A stretch of DNA of 64,000 nucleotides from Crossiella equi (GTDB lineage Bacteria; Actinomycetota; Actinomycetes; Mycobacteriales; Pseudonocardiaceae). Both the position numbers and the translations under genes were made by a program. The stretch is from positions 1,364,001-1,428,000 of the forward strand of contig NZ_JAGIOO010000001.1 in assembly GCF_017876755.1 (NCBI RefSeq). The letters run 5' to 3'. Positions 1 through 9,104 of this stretch are shown in pieces. Numbering within the stretch: position 1 is the first letter of the stretch; the number at the start of each line of letters is the position of its first letter. The notes beneath the pieces are model-generated. The model was given only the letters and a program-made list of their open reading frames with translations, searched no databases and was not told where the DNA came from.

Positions 1-798
1 GCGCGACACCCGACCGAAGATCTCCATGTAGTGCGGGAAGAACTCCTCGCGGGCCTGCTCGTCGGTCTCGGCCAGGTGTCCCGGCGAGTGCACGCCGATC
101 GGCAGGAGCTCCTCGACGTTCTCCGTGCGCAACGCCTCGCGGTAGAGGTCGGTGAAGGGCTTGAACCGGCTTGCCGGGCCGCCGATGATCGCCAGCAGCA
201 ACGGCATCCGCAGTCGCGCGGCCCGCACCACCGACTGCGGGGTACCGCCCACGCCCAGCCACGCGGGCAGCCCGCCCGGGGTCTCGGTGTGCGGCACCAC
301 GTCCTGGCCGGTGAGATCCGGGCGGAAGCGGCCGAACCAGGTGACCGGCTTCTCCTCGCGCAGCAACGAGAACAGCTCGACCTTCTCGGCGAACAGCTCG
401 TCGTAGTCGCCGAGGTCGTAGCCGAACAGCGGGAAGGACTCGGTGCTGGAGCCCCGGCCGAGCACCAGCTCGGCGCGGCCCCGGGACAGCGCGTCCAGGG
501 TGGCGTAGCGCTGGTAGACGCGCACCGGGTCGTCGGTGCTGAGCACGGTCACCGCGGAACCGAGGCGGATGCGCTCGGTGCGGGCGGCGATCGCGGCCAG
601 CACGACGTCGGCGGCGGACAGCGGCATGTCGGGGGTGTGGTGCTCGCCGATGGCGAAGTGGTCCACCCCGGTGGTCTCGGCCAGCACGGCCTGCTCGACG
701 AGCAGCCGGATGGCCTCGGCGTGGGAGACGGGGCTCCCGTCCTCGTCGCTGAGGACGTCACCGAAGGTGTCCAGGCCCAGCGTGATCGTCGTGGTCAT
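1..798 (-). CDS. LLM-class flavin-dependent oxidoreductase (3' end cut by window edge)
   Basis: A bacterial-luciferase-like monooxygenase of the FMN/F420-using superfamily. The ATG at 798 opens an uninterrupted frame of 266 codons that runs off the left edge. The protein begins MTTTITLGLDTFGDV. The segments AIGEHHTPDMPLSAADVVLAA and RIRLGSAVTVLSTDDPVRVY match the usual N-terminal half of this superfamily, which runs to about 330-350 aa. LVLGRGSSTESFPLFGYD is the conserved glycine-rich stretch. The substrate cannot be told. It is transcribed away from the NB-ARC gene at 958, with a 159-base gap that holds both promoters and no other gene. The last 60-90 residues are missing only because the window ends. 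Confidence 0.85.
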   Translation of the reverse strand, partial: MTTTITLGLDTFGDVLSDEDGSPVSHAEAIRLLVEQAVLAETTGVDHFAIGEHHTPDMPLSAADVVLAAIAARTERIRLGSAVTVLSTDDPVRVYQRYATLDALSRGRAELVLGRGSSTESFPLFGYDLGDYDELFAEKVELFSLLREEKPVTWFGRFRPDLTGQDVVPHTETPGGLPAWLGVGGTPQSVVRAARLRMPLLLAIIGGPASRFKPFTDLYREALRTENVEELLPIGVHSPGHLAETDEQAREEFFPHYMEIFGRVSR

Positions 799-957
799 GC
801 CACCAACCTGTCACCGCGGGTCGGCGCGCGCGTGCCCCTGCGAGGGGTACCCAGGGCAGGGGCAGCCGGAGCGGGTTCTCCAGAGCACTCGGTACGGGTG
901 GGGCGGAACGGGTGAACCGGCGCGGGCCTGGCCCGCCGGGTCGGTAGCCTCGAGTCG

Positions 958-3030
958 GTGGTGGAGTCCGGCAACGTCGTGCACGGGGTGGCGCACGGGC
1001 TCGTCCAGGCCGGGCTGATCACCGGCGGCGTGCACCTGCACCCGCCCCGCGCCCCGCAGGTGCCCCGGCAGCTTCCTCCGGCCCCCGCCGGGTTCATCGG
1101 ACGGGCGGATGCCCAGGACCGCCTGACCGACTCGCTGGCCGCCGGGGTGTGTGCGCTGGCCGGGGCGGGCGGGACCGGCAAGACCTGGCTGGCCGTGCAC
1201 TGGGCACACCGGCACGCCGAGCGGTACCCGGACGGCCAGCTGTTCGTCGACCTGCGCGGTTTCAGCCCCGACAGCGCGCCGGTCGACCCGCTGACCGCGG
1301 TGCGCGCCTTCCTGGATGCCCTCGGCGCCGATCCCACGCACCTCACCGGCGGCCTCGACGAGCACAGCGCCCGGTATCGCAGCCTGGTGGCGGGCAAGCG
1401 GATGCTCATCGTGCTGGACAACGCCGCCGACGCCCGGCAGATCGGACCGTTGCTGCCCGGTGGGGACACCTGCGCCGTCCTGGTCACCAGTCGCCGGACC
1501 CTCACCGGCCTGCTCACCCGGCACGGTGCCACCCACCTGCCCCTGGACCCGCTCACCACCGAGGAAGCCCACGCCCTCCTGGTCCGGCGCCTGGGGGCGG
1601 CCCGGGTCGCGGCCGAGCCTCGCGCGGCGGCGGAGCTGGTTGAGCTGTGCGGCGGATTCCCCTTGGCACTGGGGATCCTGGCCGGGCGTGCGCACGCCAA
1701 CCCGCGCACACCACTGGTGGCGCTGGCCGAGGAGCTGCGCGAGCTGGGGCTGGGGGCGCTGGCCGACGAGGACCCCACTGCCAGCCTGCCCGCCGTGCTG
1801 TCCTGGTCCTACCAGGCGCTGACCGAGGACCAGCGGGAGGTGTTCCGGTTGGTCGGCAGCGCGCCCGGGCCCTGCCTCGGGCTGCCTGCCGCGGCCAGCC
1901 TGCTCGGGGTGTCACCGGCGCAGGCGCGGGTGGCGTTGCGCGGGCTGGTGCAGGCTTCCCTGCTCACCGAGGACGGTGGCCGGTGGCGGATGCACGACCT
2001 CATCCGTCGGTACGCGCTGGCGCAGGCGGAGGACCGGGCGGAGGCGGCATTGCGGCGGGTGTCCGACTTCTACCTGCACTCGGCCGACGCCGGATCCCGG
2101 CTGGCGACCACGGTGGACTACGAACCTTTTCCGCTCGGGCCGCCCGTTTCCGGTTGCGTCCCGGCCCGGCCCGGGGATCTGGCCGAGGCCCATGCCTGGT
2201 TCCAGGCCGAGTACCCGAACCTGCTGGCGATCGAGCACCTGGCCGCGGCGCGGGGCTGGGATGCGACGGTGTGGCAGCTCGCCTGGGTCTTGCAGCTTCT
2301 GCGCACGATGCACGGGCACCACGGCGACAACACCGCGGCCTGGCAGAGCGCGCTCGCCGCGGCGGCCCGGCTCGGTGACCCCCTGCTCCTGGGCTGGGCG
2401 CACGGCGCGTTGGGCGCGGCCCTGCTGATCGACCGGCAGGCGGCCGAGTCCGTGCACCACCTGCGGCTGGTGCTGGGCACCGCGGCCCAACTCGGGGCCG
2501 CCGGGGTGGAGGCGCACATGCGCTGCCTGCTCGCCTGGGCACTGGACCTGCTCGGCGACCGGGAGGGCGCACGGCAGGAAGCAGTGCGGAGCCTGACCAT
2601 GGCGCGGGAGCTGGGCTCGCGGCAGGGCCAGGCGCACGCGCGGTACCTGCTGGGCCGTCTCCACCTCCGCACGGGCGAGCTCACCGAGGCCTACCGCTGC
2701 CTGCGGACCGCCCGCGAGATGTTCCGCGCGCACTCCGACCACGTGCACGAGGCCGAGACCCTGGACGCGCTGGGCGAGACCCTGCTCCGCGCGGGCCGCC
2801 CCGGCGCCTCCCGGTACTACCGGCAGGCGGTGAAGCTGTTCCGCGCCAAGCGGTTCGCCGCCGCCGAAGCCGACAGCCTGGAACGCCTCGGGAACGCCCT
2901 GCACGCCGAGGGCAGGCTCGACGAGGCCCGCCGGGCGCGGGAGGAGGCGCTGACGCGGTACCAGGAGCAGGGCCGGGAGGCCGATGTGGCCCGGATCAGC
3001 GGGCTCGCAGCTCTTCCGCCATCGCCGTGA
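958..3030 (+). CDS. NB-ARC (AP-ATPase) STAND regulator with C-terminal TPR-like repeats
   Basis: A 690 aa signal-transduction ATPase of the AfsR/GutR-like STAND class. After a short N-terminus (NVVHGVAHGLVQAGLITGGV, the oligovaline-type leader common in this actinobacterial family) comes an NB-ARC module. It shows Walker A AGAGGTGKTWLA (about residues 67-78), Walker B MLIVLDNAAD (about 147-156), a sensor VTSRR and an MHD-type MHDLIRRYA (about 344-352). The C-terminal 250 residues are alpha-helical TPR-like repeats such as GQAHARYLLGRLHLRTGELT and AEADSLERLGNALHAEGRLD. No HTH or SARP domain is fused, so it probably acts on a partner protein. The GTG at 958 is the first start and has a second GTG directly after it; there is no strong ribosome-binding site. 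Its 3' end overlaps the convergent LanKC remnant by 35 bases. Confidence 0.85.
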   Translation: MVESGNVVHGVAHGLVQAGLITGGVHLHPPRAPQVPRQLPPAPAGFIGRADAQDRLTDSLAAGVCALAGAGGTGKTWLAVHWAHRHAERYPDGQLFVDLRGFSPDSAPVDPLTAVRAFLDALGADPTHLTGGLDEHSARYRSLVAGKRMLIVLDNAADARQIGPLLPGGDTCAVLVTSRRTLTGLLTRHGATHLPLDPLTTEEAHALLVRRLGAARVAAEPRAAAELVELCGGFPLALGILAGRAHANPRTPLVALAEELRELGLGALADEDPTASLPAVLSWSYQALTEDQREVFRLVGSAPGPCLGLPAAASLLGVSPAQARVALRGLVQASLLTEDGGRWRMHDLIRRYALAQAEDRAEAALRRVSDFYLHSADAGSRLATTVDYEPFPLGPPVSGCVPARPGDLAEAHAWFQAEYPNLLAIEHLAAARGWDATVWQLAWVLQLLRTMHGHHGDNTAAWQSALAAAARLGDPLLLGWAHGALGAALLIDRQAAESVHHLRLVLGTAAQLGAAGVEAHMRCLLAWALDLLGDREGARQEAVRSLTMARELGSRQGQAHARYLLGRLHLRTGELTEAYRCLRTAREMFRAHSDHVHEAETLDALGETLLRAGRPGASRYYRQAVKLFRAKRFAAAEADSLERLGNALHAEGRLDEARRAREEALTRYQEQGREADVARISGLAALPPSP

Positions 3031-4119
3031 ACCGGCTGAACATCCGCGGCGACCGGTCTCCCGTCCGCACGGACAGCACGATTCTCGACCACAGCTGCCC
3101 CAGCACCGCCCGCGCGCGCTGTCCGGCCCAGCCCGGGGGGCAGGGCCGGGTCGACGTCGGAGACGCGGTGCGTGGCGGTGACCATCTCCACGGTCATCAC
3201 CAGCAGTTCGGTCTGGTTGATCGGGCCTGTTTCCAGGCGGTCCAGGCGGGTCTGGGCCAGTGCGCTGATCTCGTCCCAGTGCACTGCCGCCTCGGCCAGC
3301 GGCCACAGGCGTGCGGCCAGGGCCGGGGGCCAGGGGTAGGGGCTGACGTACAGGCCGCCGTGGACCAGGGCCGCCCGGTGGGCGGGCTTCCTTGAGGACG
3401 ACCTCGGTGCCGTCCGCCCGGACCGCCCGGTACACGCCGCCGCCATTGGAGAAGTGCAGCGCCCGCACCACGCGGCAGGGGAACTCGCCGGTGGGTTTCG
3501 GTTGCCGCGTCAGGAACTCCGGCACCTCGGCCCACGGCGGCGGGGCGAACCTCGGTTCCCGGCTGTCGGGTACGAGCACGCCGTCCGGATCCTCGATGGC
3601 CGGGACGCGCACCCCGTCGACCTCGGTCCACCGGCTGCGGAAACCGCCGTAGCGCACGAACAGCGGGCCGTCGCCGTACCTCAGGTCGGACAGCAGGTAT
3701 GACCCCTCAGCCCCGTCGAGCTTCGCGGCCAGGTCGGCCAGCGTGGTCTCCAGCTCGTCCGGGCGCGGGTAGACCGTGACGAACTTGCCGCTGCTCCAGC
3801 GGGGCGCGTACTTGCGGTTGGCCCACCACACCGCACGGCGGGTGCGCAGGTGCTTGAACGCGATCCGGCGCCCGGTGCAGTAGTCGCGCACGATGCCCAG
3901 CACGTGCCCGGCGTTGTCCGGGGTGGCCGAGACGTGGATCTTCCAGCCCTGCGCGGGCAGGTCGACGGCGGGCGGCACCAGCATGCGCCAGGTGCCGCTG
4001 GCCGCCGCGGTCAAGTCCTGGGGAACCCTTGTACCCCAGTCGTCCTCGGTCAAACCTTCGGGGTTGTCGCAGAAGAGCGGATCAACGATGCAGTGATCGA
4101 GATACCGCGAATCCACCAC
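2996..4119 (-). pseudogene. Broken class III lanthipeptide synthetase (LanKC-like), N-terminal domain only
   Basis: The GTG at 4119 opens a frame reading RYLDHCIVDPLFCDNPEGL, GWKIHVSATPDNAGHVLGIV, SYLLSDLRYGDGPLFVRYGG and then LHFSNGGGVYRAVRADGTEV-VLKEARP. This is the phosphoSer/Thr-lyase-like N-terminal domain of RamC/LabKC enzymes running into the glycine-rich loop and first lysine of the kinase domain. Near 3380 coherent sequence moves to another frame (AALVHGGLYVSPYPWPPALA onward). Near 3135, beside a G6 run, it moves again and ends MFSRFTAMAEELRAR-stop at 2996. The rest of the kinase and the whole LanC cyclase are absent: about 370 aa remain against 850-900 in the family. It therefore looks like a deletion derivative with two frameshifts. 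I do not recognise the tail. Sequencing error could explain the frameshifts but not the lost domains. Confidence 0.7.
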
Positions 4120-4206
4120 TCGTCCCCTTCGCCGTTCGTACGTTCCGCTCCCGATACTTCGGACCGGACGGCGTCGTTGTCGATAGGCCGGACGCGTGAG
4201 TAATGA

Positions 4207-5100
4207 TCACGAGCTGTGCTCGGCGCAGCTGACGTCGATGGTGAGTCCGGTACTCGACCCGGGTGCCAGACACGTCAACGGCCCCAACACCTCGCATTCC
4301 ACGATCTCCGCGGGCGGGTTGAGATTCCCCAGCGCGGCAATGGGTTCGGGCAGTGGCGACTCCAGCCACACTTCCAGCGGCGAACCACGGTCGGGGTAGC
4401 AGGCCGACGGGTCCACGGTGAACCGCTGGGTGAGCGAGTGCCGGGAGCCACGGTGGGTTACCCAGCCCGCACTGCCCGGAAACCCCAGTTTTCCCACGGT
4501 TTCCTGTCTCGGCACCACGACCTCGTCGCCCTCGATCCGGTACTCGACCGCCCGGGTGGCCGTGATGAGGTCGACCACCCTCGGCTCCGCCCGGTTGGCC
4601 AGTCCGATGTGGACGGCTCCGCCGGGCAGCTGCGTGACGTTCCACAGCGCCCACCGCACCGGTGCCGTGCCCGCGTTGGTGGCGGTCAGCTCCAGCCGGT
4701 AGGCCGCCGCCGAGGGGTCCAGGGTGAACCGGCGGGACAGGCGCAGGCCGGTGCGCGGATCGGCCGCGCTGACCATGGTCACCGACCGGCCCTCCACCGA
4801 CACCTCGTACGGCCCCGAGTCCAGCACCGGGTCCGGTGGGCCGGGCCACTCGTGCGCACCGGACCAGCCCTGCGGGGCGGGCCAGGTCTTGTCACCGCCG
4901 TAGTTGACCCAGTCGCCCATCTCGCCGGAGTTGGGCGCGAACACGTGGCCGGGGGCCGGGCGCAGGTCGTCGGTGAGCAGGTCCCGGTTGCGCCACAACA
5001 GCTCCTCGTCGTCACAGCGCAGGGACAGCAGCCGCCCGCCCAGCGCGGGCACGAAGCCCAGCCGCAGCCGCCCGTTGTCCAGCCACACCACCTCGGTCAC
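4207..5100 (-). CDS. DUF4380 / aldose 1-epimerase-like protein, last gene of galactoside operon
   Basis: A 297 aa cytoplasmic protein of the beta-sandwich (galactose-mutarotase-like) type. Supporting segments are LRLGFVPALGGRLLSLRCDD near the N-terminus, MGDWVNYGGDKTWPAPQGW (about 73-92), and alternating beta-rich segments with WALWNVTQLPGGAVHIGL. These resemble DUF4380 proteins, which share the aldose epimerase fold; a strict catalytic His pair was not identified, so activity is inferred. The GTG at 5100 is preferred because it gives a GTGA overlap with the dgoD stop; another GTG lies one codon upstream. It is the promoter-distal gene of the operon that starts at 14164. A role in presenting or binding galactose-type sugars is a guess from context. 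Confidence 0.7.
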   Translation of the reverse strand: MTEVVWLDNGRLRLGFVPALGGRLLSLRCDDEELLWRNRDLLTDDLRPAPGHVFAPNSGEMGDWVNYGGDKTWPAPQGWSGAHEWPGPPDPVLDSGPYEVSVEGRSVTMVSAADPRTGLRLSRRFTLDPSAAAYRLELTATNAGTAPVRWALWNVTQLPGGAVHIGLANRAEPRVVDLITATRAVEYRIEGDEVVVPRQETVGKLGFPGSAGWVTHRGSRHSLTQRFTVDPSACYPDRGSPLEVWLESPLPEPIAALGNLNPPAEIVECEVLGPLTCLAPGSSTGLTIDVSCAEHSS

Positions 5101-6245
5101 CACTCGGCCAGGCTCCCGTCCTCGTGGCGCCACACCGGGTTGCGCCAGGCGTGCCCGGTCTCCGCGGCCCGGCGCACGGCCCGCTCGTCGACCTCCACGC
5201 CCAGTCCGGGGCCCAGCGGTCGGGCGGCGTAGCCGTTGACGAACTCGAAGGGTGTGGTGTCCAGGAGGTAGTCCAGGACCTCCGCGCCGGTGTTGTAGTG
5301 CATGCGCAGGCTCTGCTCCTGGATGAGGAAGTTCGGGGTGGCGAAGGCGATCTGGAGGCTGGCGGCCAGTGCGATCGGGCCCAGCGGGCAGTGCGGGGCC
5401 AGGCTCGCCCCGTACACCTCGGCGAGCGAGCCGATGCGCCGCAGCTCGGAGATGCCGCCCGCGTGCGAGGGATCCGGTTGCAGGACCGCCACCCCGGCGT
5501 CCAGGGCGGGTTTCATCTCCCAGCGCGAGTACAGCCGCTCCCCCACCGCCACCGGCACCGTGCTCGCCTGCACCACCGAGGCCAGGAGCTCCCCTTGCAG
5601 CTCGGGTACCAGGGGCTCTTCGACGAACATCGGCGAGACCTCCTCCAGCATCCGCACCAGCCGCCGCGCCATCGCCGGGCTGGTGCGGCCGTGGAAGTCG
5701 ATCGCCAGGTCCCGGTGCGGGCCCAGTGCCTCGCGGGCCTCGTGCGCCCGGGCGAGTGCCGCCACGGCCTGGGCCGGGGTGTCGATCGCGGTCAGCGGAC
5801 CGGCCACGTTCATCTTCACCGCGCTGTACCCGGCCTCGACCTGCCGCGTGACCGCCTCGCGGATGTGCTCCGGCCGGTCCCCGCCGACCCAGGAGTACAC
5901 GCGCACGCGGTCGCGCACCGGGCCACCCAGCAGCTCGTGCACCGGGCAGCCGCGCGCCTTGCCCGCGATGTCCCACAGCGCCTGGTCGAACCCGGCCAGC
6001 GCGGAGGACAGCACCGGACCGCCCCGGTAGAACCCGGAGCGCCGCAGCACCTGCCAGTGGTCCTCGATGCGCAGCGGGTCCTGGCCGAGCACCAGCTCCG
6101 CCAGCTCGTGCACCGCGGCCTGCACGGTCTCGGCCCGGCCCTCCACCACCGGCTCACCCCAGCCGGTGACCCCCTCGTCCGTGCTGACCTTGAGGAAGAG
6201 CCAGCGCGGCGCGACCAGGAAGGTCTCGATGCCGGTGATCTTCAC
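5097..6245 (-). CDS. dgoD: D-galactonate dehydratase (enolase superfamily)
   Basis: A 382 aa enolase-superfamily enzyme that dehydrates D-galactonate to 2-dehydro-3-deoxy-D-galactonate. It matches DgoD along its whole length. The N-terminal capping domain reads PRWLFLKVSTDEGVTGWGEP. The barrel carries the metal ligands Asp183 (AIDFHG), Glu209 (FVEEPL) and Glu236 (VGERLYSRW), with His185, His285 (APHCPLGPIALA) and Glu310 (QEQSLRMHYNTG) in the positions used for proton transfer and stabilisation. The C-terminus WRHEDGSLAEW is also family-typical. The GTG start at 6245 follows a GAGGGGG ribosome-binding site that overlaps the stop of the upstream SDR gene. It overlaps the next gene by GTGA. The kinase and aldolase that complete the De Ley-Doudoroff route are not in this window. 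Confidence 0.93.
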   Translation of the reverse strand: MKITGIETFLVAPRWLFLKVSTDEGVTGWGEPVVEGRAETVQAAVHELAELVLGQDPLRIEDHWQVLRRSGFYRGGPVLSSALAGFDQALWDIAGKARGCPVHELLGGPVRDRVRVYSWVGGDRPEHIREAVTRQVEAGYSAVKMNVAGPLTAIDTPAQAVAALARAHEAREALGPHRDLAIDFHGRTSPAMARRLVRMLEEVSPMFVEEPLVPELQGELLASVVQASTVPVAVGERLYSRWEMKPALDAGVAVLQPDPSHAGGISELRRIGSLAEVYGASLAPHCPLGPIALAASLQIAFATPNFLIQEQSLRMHYNTGAEVLDYLLDTTPFEFVNGYAARPLGPGLGVEVDERAVRRAAETGHAWRNPVWRHEDGSLAEW

Positions 6246-6255
6246 GAATGCCCCC

Positions 6256-6975
6256 TCATGCGGAGTCCTTTGCCGCCGACCAGCCGCCGTCGACCGGGAG
6301 TTGGGCCCCGGTGACGAACGAGGCCGCCGGGGAGAGCAGGAAGCGGATGACCTCGGCCACCTCGGCCGGGTCGCCGAGCCGTCCGGCCGGGGTGGCCGCC
6401 GCGCTGCGCGCGCGGTCGGGCTCGGCGACCCGGTCCCAGGCGGCGGTGAGCACCGGGCCGGGCAGCACCGCGTTCACGCGCACCTCCGGCGCGTACTCCA
6501 CGGCCAGCTGCCGGGCCAGGGACACCAGCCCGCCCTTGGTGGCGGCGTAGGCGGGGTGGCCGGGGATGCCGAAGTCGGCGTGCACCGAGGACACCAGCAC
6601 CACCGCGCCACCGCGTTCGCGCAGCGACGGCAGGCAGGTGTGGGTGCCCAGGTAGGCGCCGGTGAGGTTGACCTCCAGCTGCCGGGTCCACTGGGCCCGG
6701 TCCAGCTCGTGCAGGGGCGCGACGGTGACCGCGTAGGCGTTGCACACCAACGCGTCCACCCCGCCCGCCAGGTCCACCGCGAGGGCCCGCACGGCGGCCC
6801 AGGTGGCCTCGGAGGTGACGTCACCGGTCACCGGGTGGATGCCCTCGGCGGATTCGCGCTCCGCCAGGTCCACCCCGATGACCTGGTAGCCGTCCTCGAC
6901 CAGGCGTCGGGCGGTCGCGGCACCGATGCCCGCCGCTGCTCCCGTGACCACCGCGCACCGCGACCGTCCCGACAT
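6256..6975 (-). CDS. Short-chain dehydrogenase/reductase, candidate galactose 1-dehydrogenase
   Basis: A 239 aa classical SDR. The dinucleotide-binding motif is TGAAAGIG (about residues 11-18). VDLAERES follows beta-2, and the acidic residue favours NAD over NADP. The catalytic set is Ser in LVSSVHADFG, then YAATK with Tyr and Lys four residues apart. The C-terminal PVDGGW is typical of sugar-oxidising SDRs. Because it sits 10 bases upstream of dgoD and 15 bases downstream of an alpha-galactosidase gene, the simplest reading is oxidation of D-galactose to galactonolactone. That assignment comes from context, not sequence, and a lactonase is not seen here. The usual NNAG after beta-4 is replaced by CNAY. 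Confidence 0.85.
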   Translation of the reverse strand: MSGRSRCAVVTGAAAGIGAATARRLVEDGYQVIGVDLAERESAEGIHPVTGDVTSEATWAAVRALAVDLAGGVDALVCNAYAVTVAPLHELDRAQWTRQLEVNLTGAYLGTHTCLPSLRERGGAVVLVSSVHADFGIPGHPAYAATKGGLVSLARQLAVEYAPEVRVNAVLPGPVLTAAWDRVAEPDRARSAAATPAGRLGDPAEVAEVIRFLLSPAASFVTGAQLPVDGGWSAAKDSA

Positions 6976-6990
6976 CGACCTACCTCACTC

Positions 6991-9093
6991 TCAGAGCTTC
7001 GCCTGGTAGACCCGGTTGTCGGGTCCACGGGTGACCAGCCACGCCGAACCGTCCGCGCCCGGGGCCGCGCCCACGGTGCCGACGATCGCGTTGCTGGGGA
7101 ACTCGCCACGCTTGAACCAGCCGCCCCATGCCCCGTCCGTGCGGTTGACCTGCCAGAGCGTGTAGTCCCCGGCGCGGGCGAACAGGTAGATCCGGTCCTG
7201 GGTGGAGACCAGGGTCGGGCTGCCGCTCACCACGCCGCCCAGGTTGGTCCAGGCGCCCCAGGTGCCGTTGGTGGCGCGCTGGCGGTACCAGACCGCGTCG
7301 GCGGCCGTGCGCATGACAACAAAGGTGCCATCGGTGACCGTGGCCGCGCCCGGGCGGCCGTAGACCGGCTTGTCCTCGGGGGCGCCGATGCTGGTCCAGT
7401 CAGCGGTGGCGCCCCTCGTCCAGACCTTGCCGTCCGCGCCGCGGGCGAACAGGGTCCAGTCGTCCGGGCTGGTGAAGGCCACCGAGGGGGCGTCGGTCAG
7501 CTTGCCGCCCAGCTTCTGCCAGCCGCCCCAGTGCCCGTTCTGGAAGGTGCGGCGGTAGGCCGCGTCGTCCAGGCCGCGCACGAACAGGTCGATGCGGTTG
7601 CCCGCGCTGGTGTGCACGGACGGCTGGCCCAGGATGCGGCCGCCGGTCGGGCCGCCGAGCGGGGTCCAGCGCTTGGACCAGGTGTCGCCGGTGCGGACCT
7701 GCTGTTCCAGCACGCCGTGTTCGTCGCGCTGGAAGGCGACGGCGTGGTTGTCGGCGAAGCGGGCGATGGCCGGGCTGGCCGAGGCCTCGCCGCCCAGGTC
7801 CGCGCCGGGCACCAGGTCGGTGCCGCGCAGCTTGAGCATCGCGGTGCCGTGCGCGGGCACGGTCACGGTGTAGGCGCCCTCGTGGGTGCCCCGGTCCGCG
7901 CGGGCGCGCAGGTCGCGCACGGCCACCCGGCCCTGGAGCCCGGCGTCGGTGAACTTCAGCGTGATCTGTGTGGGCTCGCTGCCGCGGTTGAGCAGGGCGA
8001 CCGAGCGCTGGCCCTTGCCGGAGAGCACCTTGCTGTAGGTGTCGGTGGAGCCGTTGTTGGCCACCCGGACGCCCTGGATGCCGAGCTTGTCCTGGTTGAC
8101 CGCGATGATCTCCGGGTTGCGCAGGGTGCGGATCATGGACTCCGGCAGGGTGCGCGGGTCCGAGCCGATGATCAGCGGGGAGGCCATCTGCGCCCACATC
8201 ACGAACTGCGTGGTGGACTCCTCCTCGTTGAGCTCGAACGTGCCCTGCTGCGTCTTGCGCATCGGGATCAGGTAGTCCGGGTCGTTCCAGTGCCCGGGGC
8301 CGTTGGCCTCGGGGTGGGCGGCGTTGTCGTCCATGTTGCGCAGCACGTCCCGCCAGATGCCCTCGTACGGGGTGCCGAAGGCGACGTCGGTGCTGGTGCG
8401 CCAGGAGTCTGCGATGGTCGGGCCGAAGCTGTAGGAGATGCCCGCGACCTGGTCCGGGCCGTGCGGCACGCCCCAGGCGTCGGTCACCGGGTTGCACACG
8501 TTGAGGACCATCGGCCGCCCGGCCTTCTTCAGCGCGGCGGAGAACTCGGCGAAGGCCTTGGCGGGCTTCAGGTTCTGGTTGATCCCGCACAGGAAGTCGA
8601 TCTTGACCGCGTCGAACTGCCACTTCGCGAACTGCTTCGTGTCACGCTCGTAGTAGCCACCGCTGCCGACGCCGCAGTTCTTGCCGTCCCAGGCACCCGC
8701 GTCGGTGTAGATGCCCATCTTGAAGCCCTTGCGGTGCATGTCCTCGACGAGCTTGCCCAGCCCGGAGGGGAACTTCCGCGCGTCCGCGACCAGGTCGCCC
8801 TGGGCGTTGCGGGCCTGCGCCGCGGTCCAGCCGCCGTCGATCCACAGGATCCGGTACCCGGCGTCGCGCAGCCCGGTCCTGGTCATGTGGTCGGCGACCG
8901 CGCGCACGGTCTCCTCGGTCGGGGCGCCGGTGCCGTAGTAGGTGTTCCAGCCCATGTACGGGGTGTCGGCCAGGCCGCTGTCGTAGTACTCCGGCGCGCC
9001 CTGGTCCACCGCGGCGGCGGCGGGCAGCGCCGGGGCGAGGACGGTGAGCACCGTGGCGGCCACCACCGCGGTTCGGCGTAAGGCTCGGCTCAT
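6991..9093 (-). CDS. Secreted GH27 alpha-galactosidase with C-terminal propeller-like repeats
   Basis: A 700 aa secreted enzyme. A Sec signal peptide (RALRRTAVVAATVLTVLAPA, cleavage near AAAA-VD) precedes a GH27 catalytic domain. TPYMGWNTYYG, ILWIDGGW, the nucleophile Asp166 in VKIDFLCG and the acid/base Asp236 in WRTSTDV are visible, followed by HWNDPDYL. After a beta-sandwich domain ending near residue 430, about 270 residues form repeats with the pattern GGW..LGG, for example HWGGWQKLGGKLTDAPSVAF and TWGAWTNLGGVVSGSPTLV. These resemble PLL/sialidase-type beta-propeller blades and may bind glycans. The ATG at 9093 has a GAGAGG site 7 bases upstream. An in-frame ATG at 9108 would instead give an ATGA overlap with the preceding gene, so the start is open between the two. 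Confidence 0.9.
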   Translation of the reverse strand: MSRALRRTAVVAATVLTVLAPALPAAAAVDQGAPEYYDSGLADTPYMGWNTYYGTGAPTEETVRAVADHMTRTGLRDAGYRILWIDGGWTAAQARNAQGDLVADARKFPSGLGKLVEDMHRKGFKMGIYTDAGAWDGKNCGVGSGGYYERDTKQFAKWQFDAVKIDFLCGINQNLKPAKAFAEFSAALKKAGRPMVLNVCNPVTDAWGVPHGPDQVAGISYSFGPTIADSWRTSTDVAFGTPYEGIWRDVLRNMDDNAAHPEANGPGHWNDPDYLIPMRKTQQGTFELNEEESTTQFVMWAQMASPLIIGSDPRTLPESMIRTLRNPEIIAVNQDKLGIQGVRVANNGSTDTYSKVLSGKGQRSVALLNRGSEPTQITLKFTDAGLQGRVAVRDLRARADRGTHEGAYTVTVPAHGTAMLKLRGTDLVPGADLGGEASASPAIARFADNHAVAFQRDEHGVLEQQVRTGDTWSKRWTPLGGPTGGRILGQPSVHTSAGNRIDLFVRGLDDAAYRRTFQNGHWGGWQKLGGKLTDAPSVAFTSPDDWTLFARGADGKVWTRGATADWTSIGAPEDKPVYGRPGAATVTDGTFVVMRTAADAVWYRQRATNGTWGAWTNLGGVVSGSPTLVSTQDRIYLFARAGDYTLWQVNRTDGAWGGWFKRGEFPSNAIVGTVGAAPGADGSAWLVTRGPDNRVYQAKL

Positions 9094-9104
9094 GAGCAGA
9101 CCTC

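Noticed and set aside
1912-4119. A continuous 735-codon minus-strand frame through the NB-ARC gene
   Set aside because: Only the first 250 residues (LanKC N-terminus) look like protein. The rest is the arginine/glycine/alanine-rich antisense of the NB-ARC gene, which has clear Walker and MHD motifs on the plus strand.
6067-9081. A 1004-codon plus-strand frame over the SDR and GH27 genes
   Set aside because: It lacks any recognisable motif and is antisense to genes with catalytic residues in place; there is no ribosome-binding site or promoter context.
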